NCBI GenBank assembly: GCA_958299035.1
Contig: CATQJL010000316.1
Location: forward strand, 11,626,347-11,690,346
Reading direction: 5' to 3'
Length of the DNA: 64,000 nucleotides
Origin: Cylicocyclus nassatus
Taxonomy: Eukaryota; Nematoda; Chromadorea; Rhabditida; Strongylidae
Positions 1-11,210 of the stretch are shown piece after piece. Every line of letters starts with the position of its first letter. Position 1 is the stretch's first letter. Both the position numbers and the translations under genes were made by a program. The notes beneath the pieces are model-generated. The model was given only the letters and a program-made list of their open reading frames with translations. It was not told the origin of the DNA and ran no database searches.

Positions 1-95
1 CAGGTGTTCATAAAGAAGGTGAAAAATATGTACCGAACGGCTTGTGCAGCTTTTCGCTCTTATTCAAATATTCTTAGTAAAGGATAGCAGGAGTA

Positions 96-194
96 ATTCT
101 AAATTCTGGAGCTTTAGATATCTGGGTTTCACGCTGTTTATGCATCGCATAAACAGCGTGAAACCCAGATTTCTAAAGCTCCAGAATTTAGAAT
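96..194. repeat. Perfect-looking 48-base palindrome inside a dispersed foldback repeat
   Basis: Bases 96-143 are the reverse complement of 147-194 apart from isolated mismatches, with a 3-base centre. The flanks (about 30-95 and 195-245) resemble the repeat family at 27796-28509 and 37991-38199: a GC-rich block CCCCTCCCCACGGGG is followed by GCATGC. This is therefore a rearranged, truncated member of that family. The open frames across it simply follow the palindrome and are not genes. Confidence 0.75.
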
Positions 195-244
195 CTTCTT
201 TTAAGCAGCGACCCCCTCCCCACGGGGACGTTAATGCATGCGAC

Positions 245-1063
245 ATGCATGCGGATCAAAATGCCAGTTGTTCTATAACATTGTTTATGTTCTACTTTAT
301 TTTTATTGAATCAATTCTATGTTTGTAACGCATCCCACAACTTTCGAGACTTCAAAATTTATTAAAATAAAAAACATGTGTTTTCATCAATGTGCAAAAA
401 ATTCGCTCCACCGAAAGTTTGTACTCTCCTCTCCCTCAGTCGCCCGCATAATTAGTGGCACTGCCTACTAATCGAACTAATTAGAATATATCGAAATACC
501 TCGAGATATTACAACCAAAACGTGCTGTACAGTCGAATCATTTTATAACCATGTGTGGCATTGCACACACCGTTCATTTTTGGCGTCCTCATCCTGGATT
601 TTCGGTCGCAAAACGCAAGAGACTGAATATTTCTTATCGTTTATAACTTTGAGGTGATTAGTACCTAGAAAGAGTAAGAAACATTGAAAACACTTCGAGA
701 GCACTTACCTGAAGGGTTATCGGCCCCAGAAATCCACGATGGGAACACCAAAGCTAGAGAGTGTGTGCAATGACACACATGATCATATGGAGTGATTCGA
801 CTGTATAGGGCATTCGAAAAATCGTGACGATGGCGCGGCTGCGCGCGACACGCACGCGCCTTCGGAGATCGCAGTTTCTTGGTCTCCATCTCTACTCCAG
901 TGGTTTTTCTATTTACATATGATAGCACCCTGACACTAGAAGCGGCTGAGCTGAGCGTCGAGGTGATGCATCTTTGTACGAGTGTTTTATGCTTCCGTGC
1001 GCGCAAAGACCGCAGTAGAATCCGTCGTCACGACTTTATAGATGACCTATACACTCACACACG
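245..1063. other. Non-coding stretch
   Basis: No convincing exon or known element. There are only short open frames, without conserved motifs or splice-supported continuity. Confidence 0.5.
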
Positions 1064-1199
1064 AGGGGTGGAGGAACGAACACCCACTTAGGCACCGCCT
1101 TCGCGGACCATTGATCCCAGCACGATGCACAACAGTAGGACGAAAGGGATCAGCAGTCCGCGGAGGCGATGCCCAATTGAGGAGTTCGTTCCTCTACCC
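1064..1199. mobile_element. Foldback MITE, copy 1 (family GAACGAACACC)
   Basis: A roughly 136-base element begins GAGGGGTGGAGGAACGAACA and ends with its imperfect reverse complement at 1171-1199. A second, better preserved copy lies at 2743-2878. Both share the internal sequence ACGATGCACAACAGTAGGAC. It has no coding capacity. Confidence 0.7.
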
Positions 1200-2320
1200 A
1201 GACACGAGATTCAGCACTAGAGAAGCTGCTTGTCTTTCTCTAAACAGATTTGTTCGTGAACTCGATCTACCTTGTGCACCTTGTTGATGTTCCGGAAGAA
1301 AAACCATGCATCCATAACCAATGTCAGCGCGCGCTCCTCATCGTGGTTTCGACTGCGCGTGCGCACCAAAATTTTGCGGCCAAGGCATGTCGTGGGCAGC
1401 ATGTCCTACATCGGACATCGGACATTGTCCTACATCGGACACGTCGTAAACCCCTTTCTTTACATTACGACATATTTCGTGGATTTACTGCGGGCCCATA
1501 AGCCTTGCTTCTACCCATCAGACTCATCGTGAGTAAAAAAAGGTGTCTCAAGAAACAGCTAACCATTTTTCTCAAATAACTTTTCATGAAATTTTCTAAA
1601 CAAAAATAGTGATATTTCTTGTCAGCTCACTCGATCGACATTAAAAATGATATAAAACAATCACCATCCATTAGGACTTTCTTAAAAAGTCTAATTAGCT
1701 AAGAGCTATGCAGAATATCTCGACGAAGGACTGAGTGGCAGCCTGAAAGAATGTATGATGCATCGGTTGTACTTCAAAGGATATGTCATATCTACACGTG
1801 CTTTTCTCACGTGCTCAGCGCAATCTGAAAGGATGAAGGTCTTGAACTAGTCCAAAGGCTGCGGTCAAAAAAAACGATCAGAAAAATCAATTTCCAACTC
1901 AAGATTGCAAATTGTCAGCAAAAAGCCTCACCATGTCAGGCTGGGTCAGCACCTCACTAATGGCTATTTTTATTTATACAAAGGGAACCTTCGCGAATTA
2001 GAATTTGCAGCCATGGCAAGAAGTTGAGAGCAAATAGTACTTTTATACATGGGTTAGCACTCTATTTTCAGCACAATTTGCCGGCAATGACATATCGTAA
2101 CAACCATTTTTTTGACTGCAAATCATGATTACAACTATTTTTCTCACTTAACACGCCCCAGTTGATCTGATTAACCTGTACCATAGTGATTAGACTAGCA
2201 TTCGACTAATTATGGGGAAGTAAAGAACAACACAGCTCCAGCTTTGGTCATTTTGGCTCAGACTCAAAAAATAAAATCGTGCCAAATCAAGGAATTCACC
2301 ACTTGAGTTTGGGTTTGAGC
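1200..2320. other. Non-coding stretch with a short TCCTACATCGGAC repeat
   Basis: Near 1403-1445 the motif TACATCGGACAT/ACACG recurs in close succession. The rest shows no exon or element I can support. Confidence 0.4.
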
Positions 2321-2330
2321 ATTTACAGAT

Positions 2331-2700
2331 TTACAAAGTTCATTGAGAGTTCAAAAAAAAAAACGCTGTTGTAATAATCGAAGTGTCCTCAATCCAAAAG
2401 TCAATGGAAATTAATAAATTCAGCACGATACAATCAGGCAGTTGCCTCGAAAAAGAGAGAGCAGAATGGGAAGGATGAAAGTACTTTGATCTAAAAGACG
2501 TCGACAGCGTTCGCAGTGGCACATTGTCTTTGCATACAATTGGCCTGTAATTGCTGAGTTTTGTTCAAAAGCAATTACACATTTACAAAGTTCATTGAGA
2601 GTTCACAAAAAAAAACACTGTTGTAATAGTCAAAGTGTCCTCAGTCCAAAAGACAATGAAAATCAATAAATTCAGCACGATACAATCAGGCAGTTGCCTC
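2331..2700 (+). repeat. Direct repeat pair of about 120 bases
   Basis: Bases 2331-2449 and 2581-2700 are near-identical direct copies. Both contain TTCATTGAGAGTTC, an A-rich run, GTGTCCTCARTCCAAAAG and TTCAGCACGATACAATCAGG. They are separated by about 130 bases. The nearby MITE at 2743-2878 is a separate element. Confidence 0.8.
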
Positions 2701-2742
2701 AAGCGTTCATCAAATTGTGTAAAAGGCTCGTTAGTACAACCA

Positions 2743-2878
2743 CGGGGGAAGGAACGAACACCTCAATTAGGCATCACCTTCGCGGATTACTGGTCCCAAC
2801 ACGATGCACAACAGTAGGACGAAAGGACTAGCAGCCTGCGGAAGCGCTGCCTAATTGAGGTGTTCGTTCCTCTCCCGT
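2743..2878. mobile_element. Foldback MITE, copy 2 (family GAACGAACACC)
   Basis: The terminal inverted repeats match perfectly over at least 22 bases. GAACGAACACCTCAATTAGG near 2752 pairs with its reverse complement ending at 2870. The internal sequence is the same as in the copy at 1064-1199. Two independent copies with better-conserved ends support a mobile element rather than a chance hairpin. Confidence 0.8.
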
Positions 2879-4010
2879 ACAAGCAGCAAGCAAGCCGAGG
2901 GGCCTCTACATTTCTTTTCTTGTAAAGACCGAAGAATTTGATTTTCACGCTTTGAGGTACGATTTTTGGCCAGGTTCAGATAGAGGCGGTACTCTCGCAA
3001 CAAAAGAATAAATTTGAAGAAAATTGCAAAAATGGGCTCAAGCAATATGGGAACTTCCTTCGTGAAGATGATTACTGGCCTATCGCTCGTGGCGCATTTA
3101 CACCATCAATCACGGTAATGTTCGGAAAAAGAAAAAAGAGGACCTAATCATGGTTGGCCTGATGTATTGCGATGTCATAAGTTAATACAAGAACGTATGA
3201 CTTGTAGCTGCCGGAGTAACATACGTGCGACGAGAACATTGAACAGCAGGTGTTTTCGTGCTTATTCGATTTTTTATAAGCAAGCAGGATAGAAAAGGAA
3301 TCCATGTGGCTAACATGGGGCCTTGATCTTTCAGTTTTGACGTCGAGAACTCGCTGAGGATTAATACTCAACTTAAACAAAATCCTGTTTTAAACTTGTT
3401 CAATTCCGTTGACATTTGTAGGCTTGCTGTGAGTTATGTGAGTCCATTTCAAAACTTGCGGTTTCACATTTGTTACAATCAATTTGAGCGATAAATCACG
3501 GGGAATTCTGGAAAAAAGTTTTTTTTCAATGATTTTGTGCAATTATATAGATACTTAACTCGAGATAGCGGTTTTCATTAGATGGGCCAACTTATGGCGA
3601 AGAGTTAAACGAGGTTGCGGTAAGCAAAGAACAGTTCTGGTATATTATACTTCCTTACAAATCATTATACTCTCCCGCTTCAGTCAGCATCGTTTGGACA
3701 TGAGAAATGTTTGACCATGTATGAGTATCGTCGCCGCAGCCAGCCATAAACAACTTGAATTTGTGCTTCGAATTCCTCTATAGTGCAAGATCATTACTGT
3801 TCCAGTGAACGCGCTTCCAAACCACTTTTTCAGCCTGCTCAAAAGTCTCTGTTATACCGAGGTTTTCGCTAAAATTCAACAGATTCGAATGTTGTAATTT
3901 GTCTTAATGAACAATAACAAATTATTTCATTTTAGCAAAAAAAAAGAAGATTATTACTGTCTTATCTTGGTTGCGACCGCAGTCACATGTGTCTTAAATG
4001 AGCCCAGGAA
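2879..4010. other. Non-coding stretch
   Basis: AT-rich sequence without recognisable exons or terminal repeats. Confidence 0.4.
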
Positions 4011-5053
4011 GAAGAATATGTCTCGATCTGTTCCGCAGGTATCCGGCAGAGAGGCGCAGCTCAAGGGTTCCCATCTGCCGTCCCACAGAAGAGAAAATCA
4101 GGTGAACAGAGCTCACCTGGCGGTCCCCTTAACACGTTGACGACAGTGCGCATTTTTAGCTGTCTGCGTGGTGGGGCAATGCCTTCACGACTAAGTTGAG
4201 AATTTTTAGCTAAAGTCAAGCAGACCGTCATCTACAGTATCCCTACAATGTTTTTGAGAAGCAGCCAAGAAAAGCGGAAGTAATTTGTAGGTATACACCA
4301 TAATAGAACTTCTGAAACAAGGGTCATTGCATGACTCACCATGTGGGTCAGTTGTCGTCAATGTGTTAATAAGAGAGAACCGCCAGGTGAACTCTGTTTG
4401 CCTAATTCTTAGAAAAACCACAACAGAGCCCACCTGCCGGTCTCTTCGAGGAGGGAAAATCAGGCAAACAGAGCTCACCTGTTCTTTCGAGGAGAGGAAC
4501 CCACTCAAACAGAGCCTACTTACCGGTTCCTCGATAAGGGAGGACCACGCAAACGGAATCCATCCACCGTGGAGGAAAGAGCAAGTATCATTCCTCATTT
4601 ATCGCGAAAGGTTGGCGAGGAGGCACGCGGACCGGTCCCATCGAGAGGAGAAAATCAGGCGGACAGAAATTACCTGGCAGTTCCCTCAAGAAGAGAACCG
4701 CCAGGTAAGCTCTGTTTGCCTGATACTCAGAAGAAACACTCGAACAGAGCCTACCAGCCGGCTCACTCGAGGAAAAGCCAGGCGAACAGAGCTCAAATTA
4801 GCCAAACGGTTCCCACCTGCCTTCCCCCGACAAGAGAGCTACTCAAACACAACCCACTAACCGCTTCCCGCGAAGAGGGAAAACCACGCGAACGGAATCC
4901 ATCTACCGAGGAGGAAAAAGCAAGCCTCCTTCCTCGTCTTTCGCGAAAAGTAAATCAGGCAGACCTCAAAGCGAGGAGGCACGCGCACAAAGTCCAGCTA
5001 CTAAAGACGAAGGAGGAGGCCATCATTCCCCGACTTCTGAGGCAAATTTCGTA
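4010..5053. repeat. Degenerate repeat block built on AATCAGGCRAACAGAGCTCA
   Basis: The motif AAATCAGGCGAACAGAGCTC and variants recur at about 4095, 4455, 4660, 4780 and 4955. Inverted versions (AGCTCTGTTTGCCTGA and similar) lie near 4380-4410 and 4700-4725. A longer unit of about 330 bases is duplicated: the series GGAGGACCACGCAAACGGAA, GAGGAAAGAGCAAG, TTATCGCGAAAG near 4540-4610 reappears near 4868-4945. Long open frames (177 and 161 codons) cross the block in two phases. Charged, repetitive translations in more than one frame are what a GC-richer tandem repeat produces, so I do not call a gene. Confidence 0.6.
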
Positions 5054-5359
5054 GACAGTCTTTCAGTATAAGTCCAAAGCGTTATAAGTTATCAGCACCG
5101 ACTACATGCACATTTCCAATAAACATATTCTAAAAATATGTTGACAGCTAGTTATAATATTAGTAAAATGTGGTTCCAACAAACTTTGCACATGCTGTAA
5201 GCAGGGTCAAGCGTGTTGATGCGATCCTAGACCCTCATTTACGACTCCCCCCCTTTGAAGGTACCCATCCGTACGGCCCCCCCCCCCCCTCCCCCTCTCC
5301 CTCCCCCTCGCCCATTTATCCCCCTTACCTCACCTGCCCACATTTCTCGCGGTAACCTC

Positions 5360-6430
5360 CATAAACGAATGTCAATCTCAAAAAACACCTGCGTGGCACT
5401 TCGGTGAGGTTCCGGAAGCAGAATTTCTAGGCCAATGGGTGCGCCTAGCATCTCTAGCACATATACATACACACTTTCACTAATGTTTGAGATTCTGCAA
5501 GTTTACTCTTGAATTTTCAGGCATACTTCATGCCAGCAAATTCGATCCCCGTATGTGACACAAATTTTTACACGGAGAACAAAATGACATTCTTGAACTA
5601 CAAAAGAGTTTTCGACTAAGAAGCTCAGTTCTTACCTCTTCCACAGTTTTTCCTGCGAAAAAAACCGCTTTAGCGCCGTTTAGAACGACGTCAAAAACAT
5701 GCATGAGCACGGTAGTTTGAAAATTCGTAAAGGCCAGGAAAAGACTGAGAGGCTGCAAAGAACAGGTTCTGTAGCATAGTGCCCAGACTATTCATAGGAA
5801 GAGTTCCAGCCCTTGATGAGCAGTGAGTTCGAAAATTCAGATTAGGCTTTCGCAATTTTAGATGCGATCCTAAAAAGCAAAAACTGAGATTTTTGAGCTT
5901 AAAATTTTGTAACTTACCAGAGAAGTTATAAAACAGCCTGAAATTCTTAAGATAAAAACTAGAGGGATGGCCTCGTATCATGGCAAGTTTGCAGCTAACA
6001 AGCTTCAATAGCTTTGGACAAATCTAGATCAGGCGCAGATACGACCCCCCTTCTCTCAATTTTTTGCTACCATACATAAAATCATAAGAAAATTCGCAGT
6101 TTATAAAATAACACCAGATTTCGCACAGCAGTAGCAGGGCTTATCCAAAGTTCATATAAACTGTAAGGGCCGCACAAATGGCATTACAAAAAGATTTACG
6201 AATTATTGATTGTCATCGTTGATCTACATGTGCGCTTTTGTCGAGCGTGCGAGTCTTCAGTGAGCCTTCGGAAGCAGGATGTCTACACCAATCGGTACAT
6301 TCAACATCTTTATCACACATACATGCCTTCAGTAGCATTTGAGCTTTTGAAGGTGTTTATTTTTTGGATTTCAGTCATACCAGCAGGGTTCGATCCCCGT
6401 TTGAGACAATATTTTGCGGGAGAAATAGCG
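5360..6430 (+). repeat. Two diverged copies of a 200-base repeat with a B-box-like motif
   Basis: Segments at about 5400-5585 and 6250-6425 align: a CGGAAGCAG(A/G)AT start, a CACACATACAT-like middle, then TTTCAG and CAGCA(A/G)(A/G)TTCGATCCCCG. GGTTCGATCCCCG at the 6370-6395 copy resembles a tRNA B box, so a tRNA-derived SINE is possible, but no matching A box or cloverleaf was found. Between the copies I see no coding sequence. Confidence 0.45.
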
Positions 6431-6803
6431 ATTCCCATAAAAAAAAGAGCTAAGTCTATCTAATCTTTTAAGTCTAGTAATCTTTTAAAAGTGCAGCAAA
6501 TGAAGCAAATTTCTACGCTTGCAAATGTTCTTAAATTATTGTTCACTCGTTTTTATTTGATACATTGGTACACGGCATTCCATGAATTAAATGTTAAGAA
6601 CATGTAATAATTATTTGCTATTTGATTTGCTTTCAATCTTACGGTTTTTTATCCAAATTACCCCCTCTTACGACCCCCCCCCCCTCACCGTAGGCCCCCT
6701 TTACGGCCCCCGTTGCGACAGTCGCATCACACGCTTGACCCTGGTTGTAAGTATTATTAGTTATCGCGTATTTTCAACAGTTATTAAGCAATGAGTTCCA
6801 GAT

Positions 6804-7383
6804 CAGCCGGTAGAGGTATTGTTGAAAATGGTGCAGTTTTAGAGCATTAATGCAGTAAGAAACTTGGTATGCATTCCTCAAATATTTGAATAACAAAGCC
6901 AAGATTTCGAAATAATGAAGATATGAATGTTATTGATATGAATGTAATTCCACCTTAAAGTAGAAACTTATTTTTCGCTCGCAAAACGGGCTTGCAGTGG
7001 GTACATGACAGAAAGTAAACTCAGCACGGTTCAAAATTGCCAACAGAAAAATCTGCTGTAATAGAGCTACAGTTTCTACCTAGTGTTTTGCTACGTATAT
7101 GCTTCGTTACTCTTTGGATTTTTTGCTTTAACAAATGAGATAACAGCCAAAAGCATAAAGCAAATTTTGACATCGAGAAATTAATTTTCAAGACACCATG
7201 GATATGACTGTACGAACTGGAGCAGATCCACTTTTGTGCCACCTAATCTCTTCCAGAAGCCGGTAGAGGTATCGTTGAAAATGATGCTGTTTTAGCGCAT
7301 TAATGCAGTGAAGAAACTTGGTATGCATTTGATATCCTCAAACATTTCAATGACAAAGCCAAGATCTCGAAATAATGAAGAAA
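6804..7383 (+). repeat. Direct repeat pair with GCCGGTAGAGGTATYGTTGA
   Basis: Bases 6804-6918 and 7254-7383 are direct copies at roughly 85-90% identity. Both run from AGCCGGTAGAGGTAT to TCGAAATAATGAAGA. The second copy is followed by TTCAATAAACG near 7475, which could act as a poly(A) signal. The product is unknown. Confidence 0.6.
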
Positions 7384-8413
7384 CGCTGCATCAAGCGCTT
7401 GTCGGCTCTCTCGCCGGTTCCCGCTTTACGAAATTGTACGAGTAGTTGAAAGAGCTTGTTGCCACTGGTTTTTATTCAATAAACGATATAGTGTTTAGCT
7501 TGTGTATTGCTTTTAACCTCAGAAGGTCCCGAAGTTCATGCCTTTCACATAGAATAATGTAGACAAATATTTTGAGCACAATCGGCGTATTTCATCTATT
7601 CTATCCTTTCTCCTATTTCATTGAAAGGTAGCTGAACTGGCAACAGTCCAGTGTTATATGCGGCCAGACCGCCTATGAATTTGGCCGAGTGAAATAATTT
7701 TGAAAGATTACAAAAATTGAACTGGAGATATCCGAATAAGCGTCACTATCGAGGTTTACTCTATCTGCTTGCTTTGCAACCTCTCTCAAGAGTTAGAACA
7801 GCGATTTTGAAATTTACAATAACAAGAAGTATCACCTTAATTTCACAAGTACAAGACGCACTTTTTTCACTTTTTGAAGCAAGCAGCGCTGCACCAGTGT
7901 GCATCGTGATAAAATCACTCTCTTCTTTTTTTAGGTAAGGAGCAGCACCGTAGAGAGTCCTTTGGTCACGAAATTGTTCAATGTATTCAGGGCTGGTCAA
8001 GTTTAGAAAAAAGCAGGTGCATCTTGTACTCGTAGAATAAGGATAAATTTAGGCAAGATGTATATGGATTGGAACACCCAATAAAAGTCCGAGCAGTCGC
8101 TACATAGACACGTTATAACTAACCGCTGGAAAGAGAAAGAAGAGCGTGTTTAATGCAGAGCAGAATGTTTCGTTGTTCGAAAGTTTACTGACAAAAACAG
8201 CGAAGACTTTTCTTCCGATGCGTGATTGTTTAGCATTAAGTTTCGGTTATTAAATTACCCAACTTGTTCATGGTGGGTAGAACTGTTCTTTTTTCTTACC
8301 TTCTTTGTGCTGTTCTTTCTTACCTGATAAAGTGATTTTGCAAAACCTTGCATAAATTTTCTGTCAATAAAAATCCTTTGAAGCTACAAGCGCATGAGAA
8401 GACTAGCACCAAC

Positions 8414-8460
8414 TAGCATACTTATAACTAGCAGAAGACTTGCTAGTTATAAGTATGCTA
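8414..8460. repeat. Perfect 20-base stem with a 7-base loop
   Basis: TAGCATACTTATAACTAGCA at 8414-8433 is exactly complementary to 8441-8460, with loop GAAGACT. It lies in otherwise featureless DNA. Confidence 0.85.
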
Positions 8461-9029
8461 TACAAAATTTATGCTCACATCGGCTCTGCAGCGTTCCAAA
8501 AACGCGCATGAAATCATGTTTGTCATAAGGGTAAATCATGTTTTTATCCAAACCACCATACTACTGCATCCCAAGTTGAATTCTTCTGATTTTCGCCCTC
8601 ACAAATGCCTAACTCTACCTAAGCGGTACCAGTCACCTTTACTTATACTTTGATGCAAATCGAATAAGAATAAATTATTCGAACACATCCGCATTCAAAG
8701 CTAAAAAGACTTTTTTGATTTCGAACAAAGTTTGGAAACTTAAATAATCAAAAAACGGGAACCGAATGAAGCTCGAAAAATCATTCAAAAAACGGGGTCT
8801 CGAATAATCAATCAATTCAAAAACGGGGCCTCGATTAAAGTCCGAAAACTCGAAACGTTGAGGTTTGAAACGAATTTTATTTGAATGTTCAATTCGAGTT
8901 CATTTAGAATAAACTTATAGTAGTATTCGGAGTATTCGAGTATGGTGCAAAGCTATATTGACCGTGCGGATATATCAACAAGTTTTATATATGGTCAATC
9001 TGGATATTCGAATGATTTATTCGAATATA

Positions 9030-9749
9030 TTAGGTTGGTCCGAAAGTTCTGTCCCACTATTTTCAAAATTCGTAACTTCTTCCTAACCCAGTGTTTTTGC
9101 AAGTGTAAAACCTCATCGAAAACAGCAATTTATGCACTTTCTGAAAACGTCTTGGCTGCTATCTACTAAGTTCTGAAAGCAGAGATAAAATTGGGAAAAC
9201 GAAATCACTTCAAGTTCGGAATTTTTTATGCAAGCCCGTTAAAAAATCTAGAACTGTGCCATAAAATCCAAAACAGCCAGTATCCTAGACTTTTTGAACC
9301 CCTCTTTCTAGCTGAGCAAAATTTGCGCTGATCGAGATGCTCTCCGAAAAGTTATAATTTTTTGAAAAAATGGCAAAAAATCAATTTTCAAAGAAACTGA
9401 TTTTTTGACATTTTTTCTTAAAAAACATGACTTCTTTCAAAAGAGCTCGATCAGAGCGAATTTTGATCAGCCGGAAAGAGGGAATCAAAAAACCTAGGAT
9501 ACCGCCTGTTTTGGGTTTTATGGCGCACTTTTGGATTTTTTAACGGGCTTGCTTAAAAATTCCGAAAAAGTGATTTCCTTTATCCAGTTTTATCTCTGCA
9601 TTCAAAGCTTAGTGAATAGCAGCCAACGTAGTTTTAGAAAGTACATGAATTGCTCGTTTTAATATGATTTTACCCATGCAAAAGCATCGTGTTAGGAAGG
9701 AGTTACGATTCTTTGAATATGGTGGGACAGAACTTTCTGACCAACCTAA
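9030..9749. mobile_element. Mariner-type MITE, family TTAGGTTGGTCCGAAAG (copy 1)
   Basis: The 720-base element begins TTAGGTTGGTCCGAAAGTTC and ends with its near-perfect reverse complement. It is flanked by TA dinucleotides (9028-9029 and 9750-9751), the Tc1/mariner target duplication. Long terminal arms cover most of its length and there is no transposase frame. A close relative is at 62704-63392. Confidence 0.9.
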
Positions 9750-9751
9750 TA

Positions 9752-11124
9752 TATTCGATTATCAATTTCGATATAATCGATATCAGAGATTTTAGTTTCC
9801 GAATTTCATTTGGTATTCGTTTATTTAACACATTCACGACAAAGCCGATTTTTCGATTACTGCCATTTCGGACCAGAGCCTTTTTCGCCTTGTCAAATTC
9901 AAGACCCGCCCGTGGATCCTATTGTCCGAAATGGTAGTCTATTTGGAAGAAATTCAGAACATGTCTCGGAGAATATCCCCACAAGGGTTATCGAAGGTGA
10001 TTACCAAAATATGATTTGTTTCAGTTTTTGGCAGTATTTGGTAAGGTTGGATAGTCATTCTGTACGAACCCAACATCACGGATTTTAGTGAAAAACTGTG
10101 TTTTGGGGTTATTTCACATGCTGATCACGATTATAGTGTCCACTTTGTTCACTACTTTCCCACAGTGGAAATACGGTAGCAGCACGGTAGAATTTTCGTA
10201 AGAATCAAGAAACTGATGTAAGAAGGCGGTATCAGAACTTGAGACTATCATTTTCGTAATCAGCCTGCTAAAAAACCTATATATGCAAGGTTTGAGCTTC
10301 CTAAGATGAACAATGCGGAAAATCAATAAAATTAATAAAATTGATAATTTTTGATGGGCTGACATCAGTCTCGTGCTCTCCCTGTATTTCTCGTGCATGT
10401 GAACTTAAATTATCAGAACATCACCACTCTGCGAGAAATTTGAGCTAAAGTCTGTGCCTTACCTCTATCTACAGTATACCTACCGTAACATTACATTACA
10501 GCATCCCGAACCCGGACCACTCCGGCTAAAGCTTCGCCAAGGTGTGTCCAATTATGTGCCAAAATTGCCATGAATTCCATCGCACACTGGCAAAGTTAGA
10601 GCTTCAGGAACCTTACGACTCACTGTGGGTCGTGTTGTCGTGAATGTGTTAAATTTACCAATCTCGAATTTAGTCGATATTCGTTTATTCGATTTACTTT
10701 TGAATTTCGAATTCATTCCACATTCAGTCGTTTGATGAAAAATTTTGTATTTCACATACTGTGCATAAAGATTTACTTACCAAACGAGTATCAAAAGCTC
10801 GAAACAATTTGAGATTTCCAAGCTAGTAACGAACTTCTGTGACATGTTGTAAAAGAATGCTTTAATGTTTGTGTCAAAGGAATATAAGAACAACGTCCCT
10901 TGTATCGGGTTGATATTGATGTGAGGGCAGCTCTTTTGAGTTTGAAATCAAATATCATTGATTACGGCCCATACACATAATGATAGTATTATCTGTGCTT
11001 TCGAAAAGGCGATCAAATCCCAGCTTTTAGCGCTGTAATGTTAAGACCGACAAGTGGACGCAGGAGTTTACTGGTTGAATTAGCTTTTGATCATCATCTA
11101 AACAAAAACTTTTCCGTAAATTGT
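9752..11124. other. Non-coding stretch
   Basis: No exon, terminal repeat or RNA gene that I can support. Long open frames here lack any recognised motif. Confidence 0.4.
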
Positions 11125-11210
11125 AATAGATGTTCTGCCAAACCCAGATTAGCACGGTGGAATCTTTATTGACCTAACGTTTCGACAAGGTCGTCTTCTT
11201 CGAAGGTCTG
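11125..11210 (-). repeat. Penelope-like terminal repeat, minus-strand copy
   Basis: This 86-base sequence is an inverted copy of 14743-14829 (shared core TTTATTGACCTAACGTTTCG). Terminal repeats in inverted orientation are known for Penelope-like elements. On the minus strand it contains CGAAGAAGACGACCTTGTCG followed by AAACG, the usual position of the hammerhead-like motif in this class. Confidence 0.75.

Noticed and set aside
4327..5053. Protein-coding genes of 177 and 161 codons
   Set aside because: The two frames overlap in different phases over a repeat block; the translations are repetitive and lack domain signatures.
5239..5472. Glycine-rich minus-strand protein
   Set aside because: The glycine run is only the translation of a C-rich low-complexity tract.
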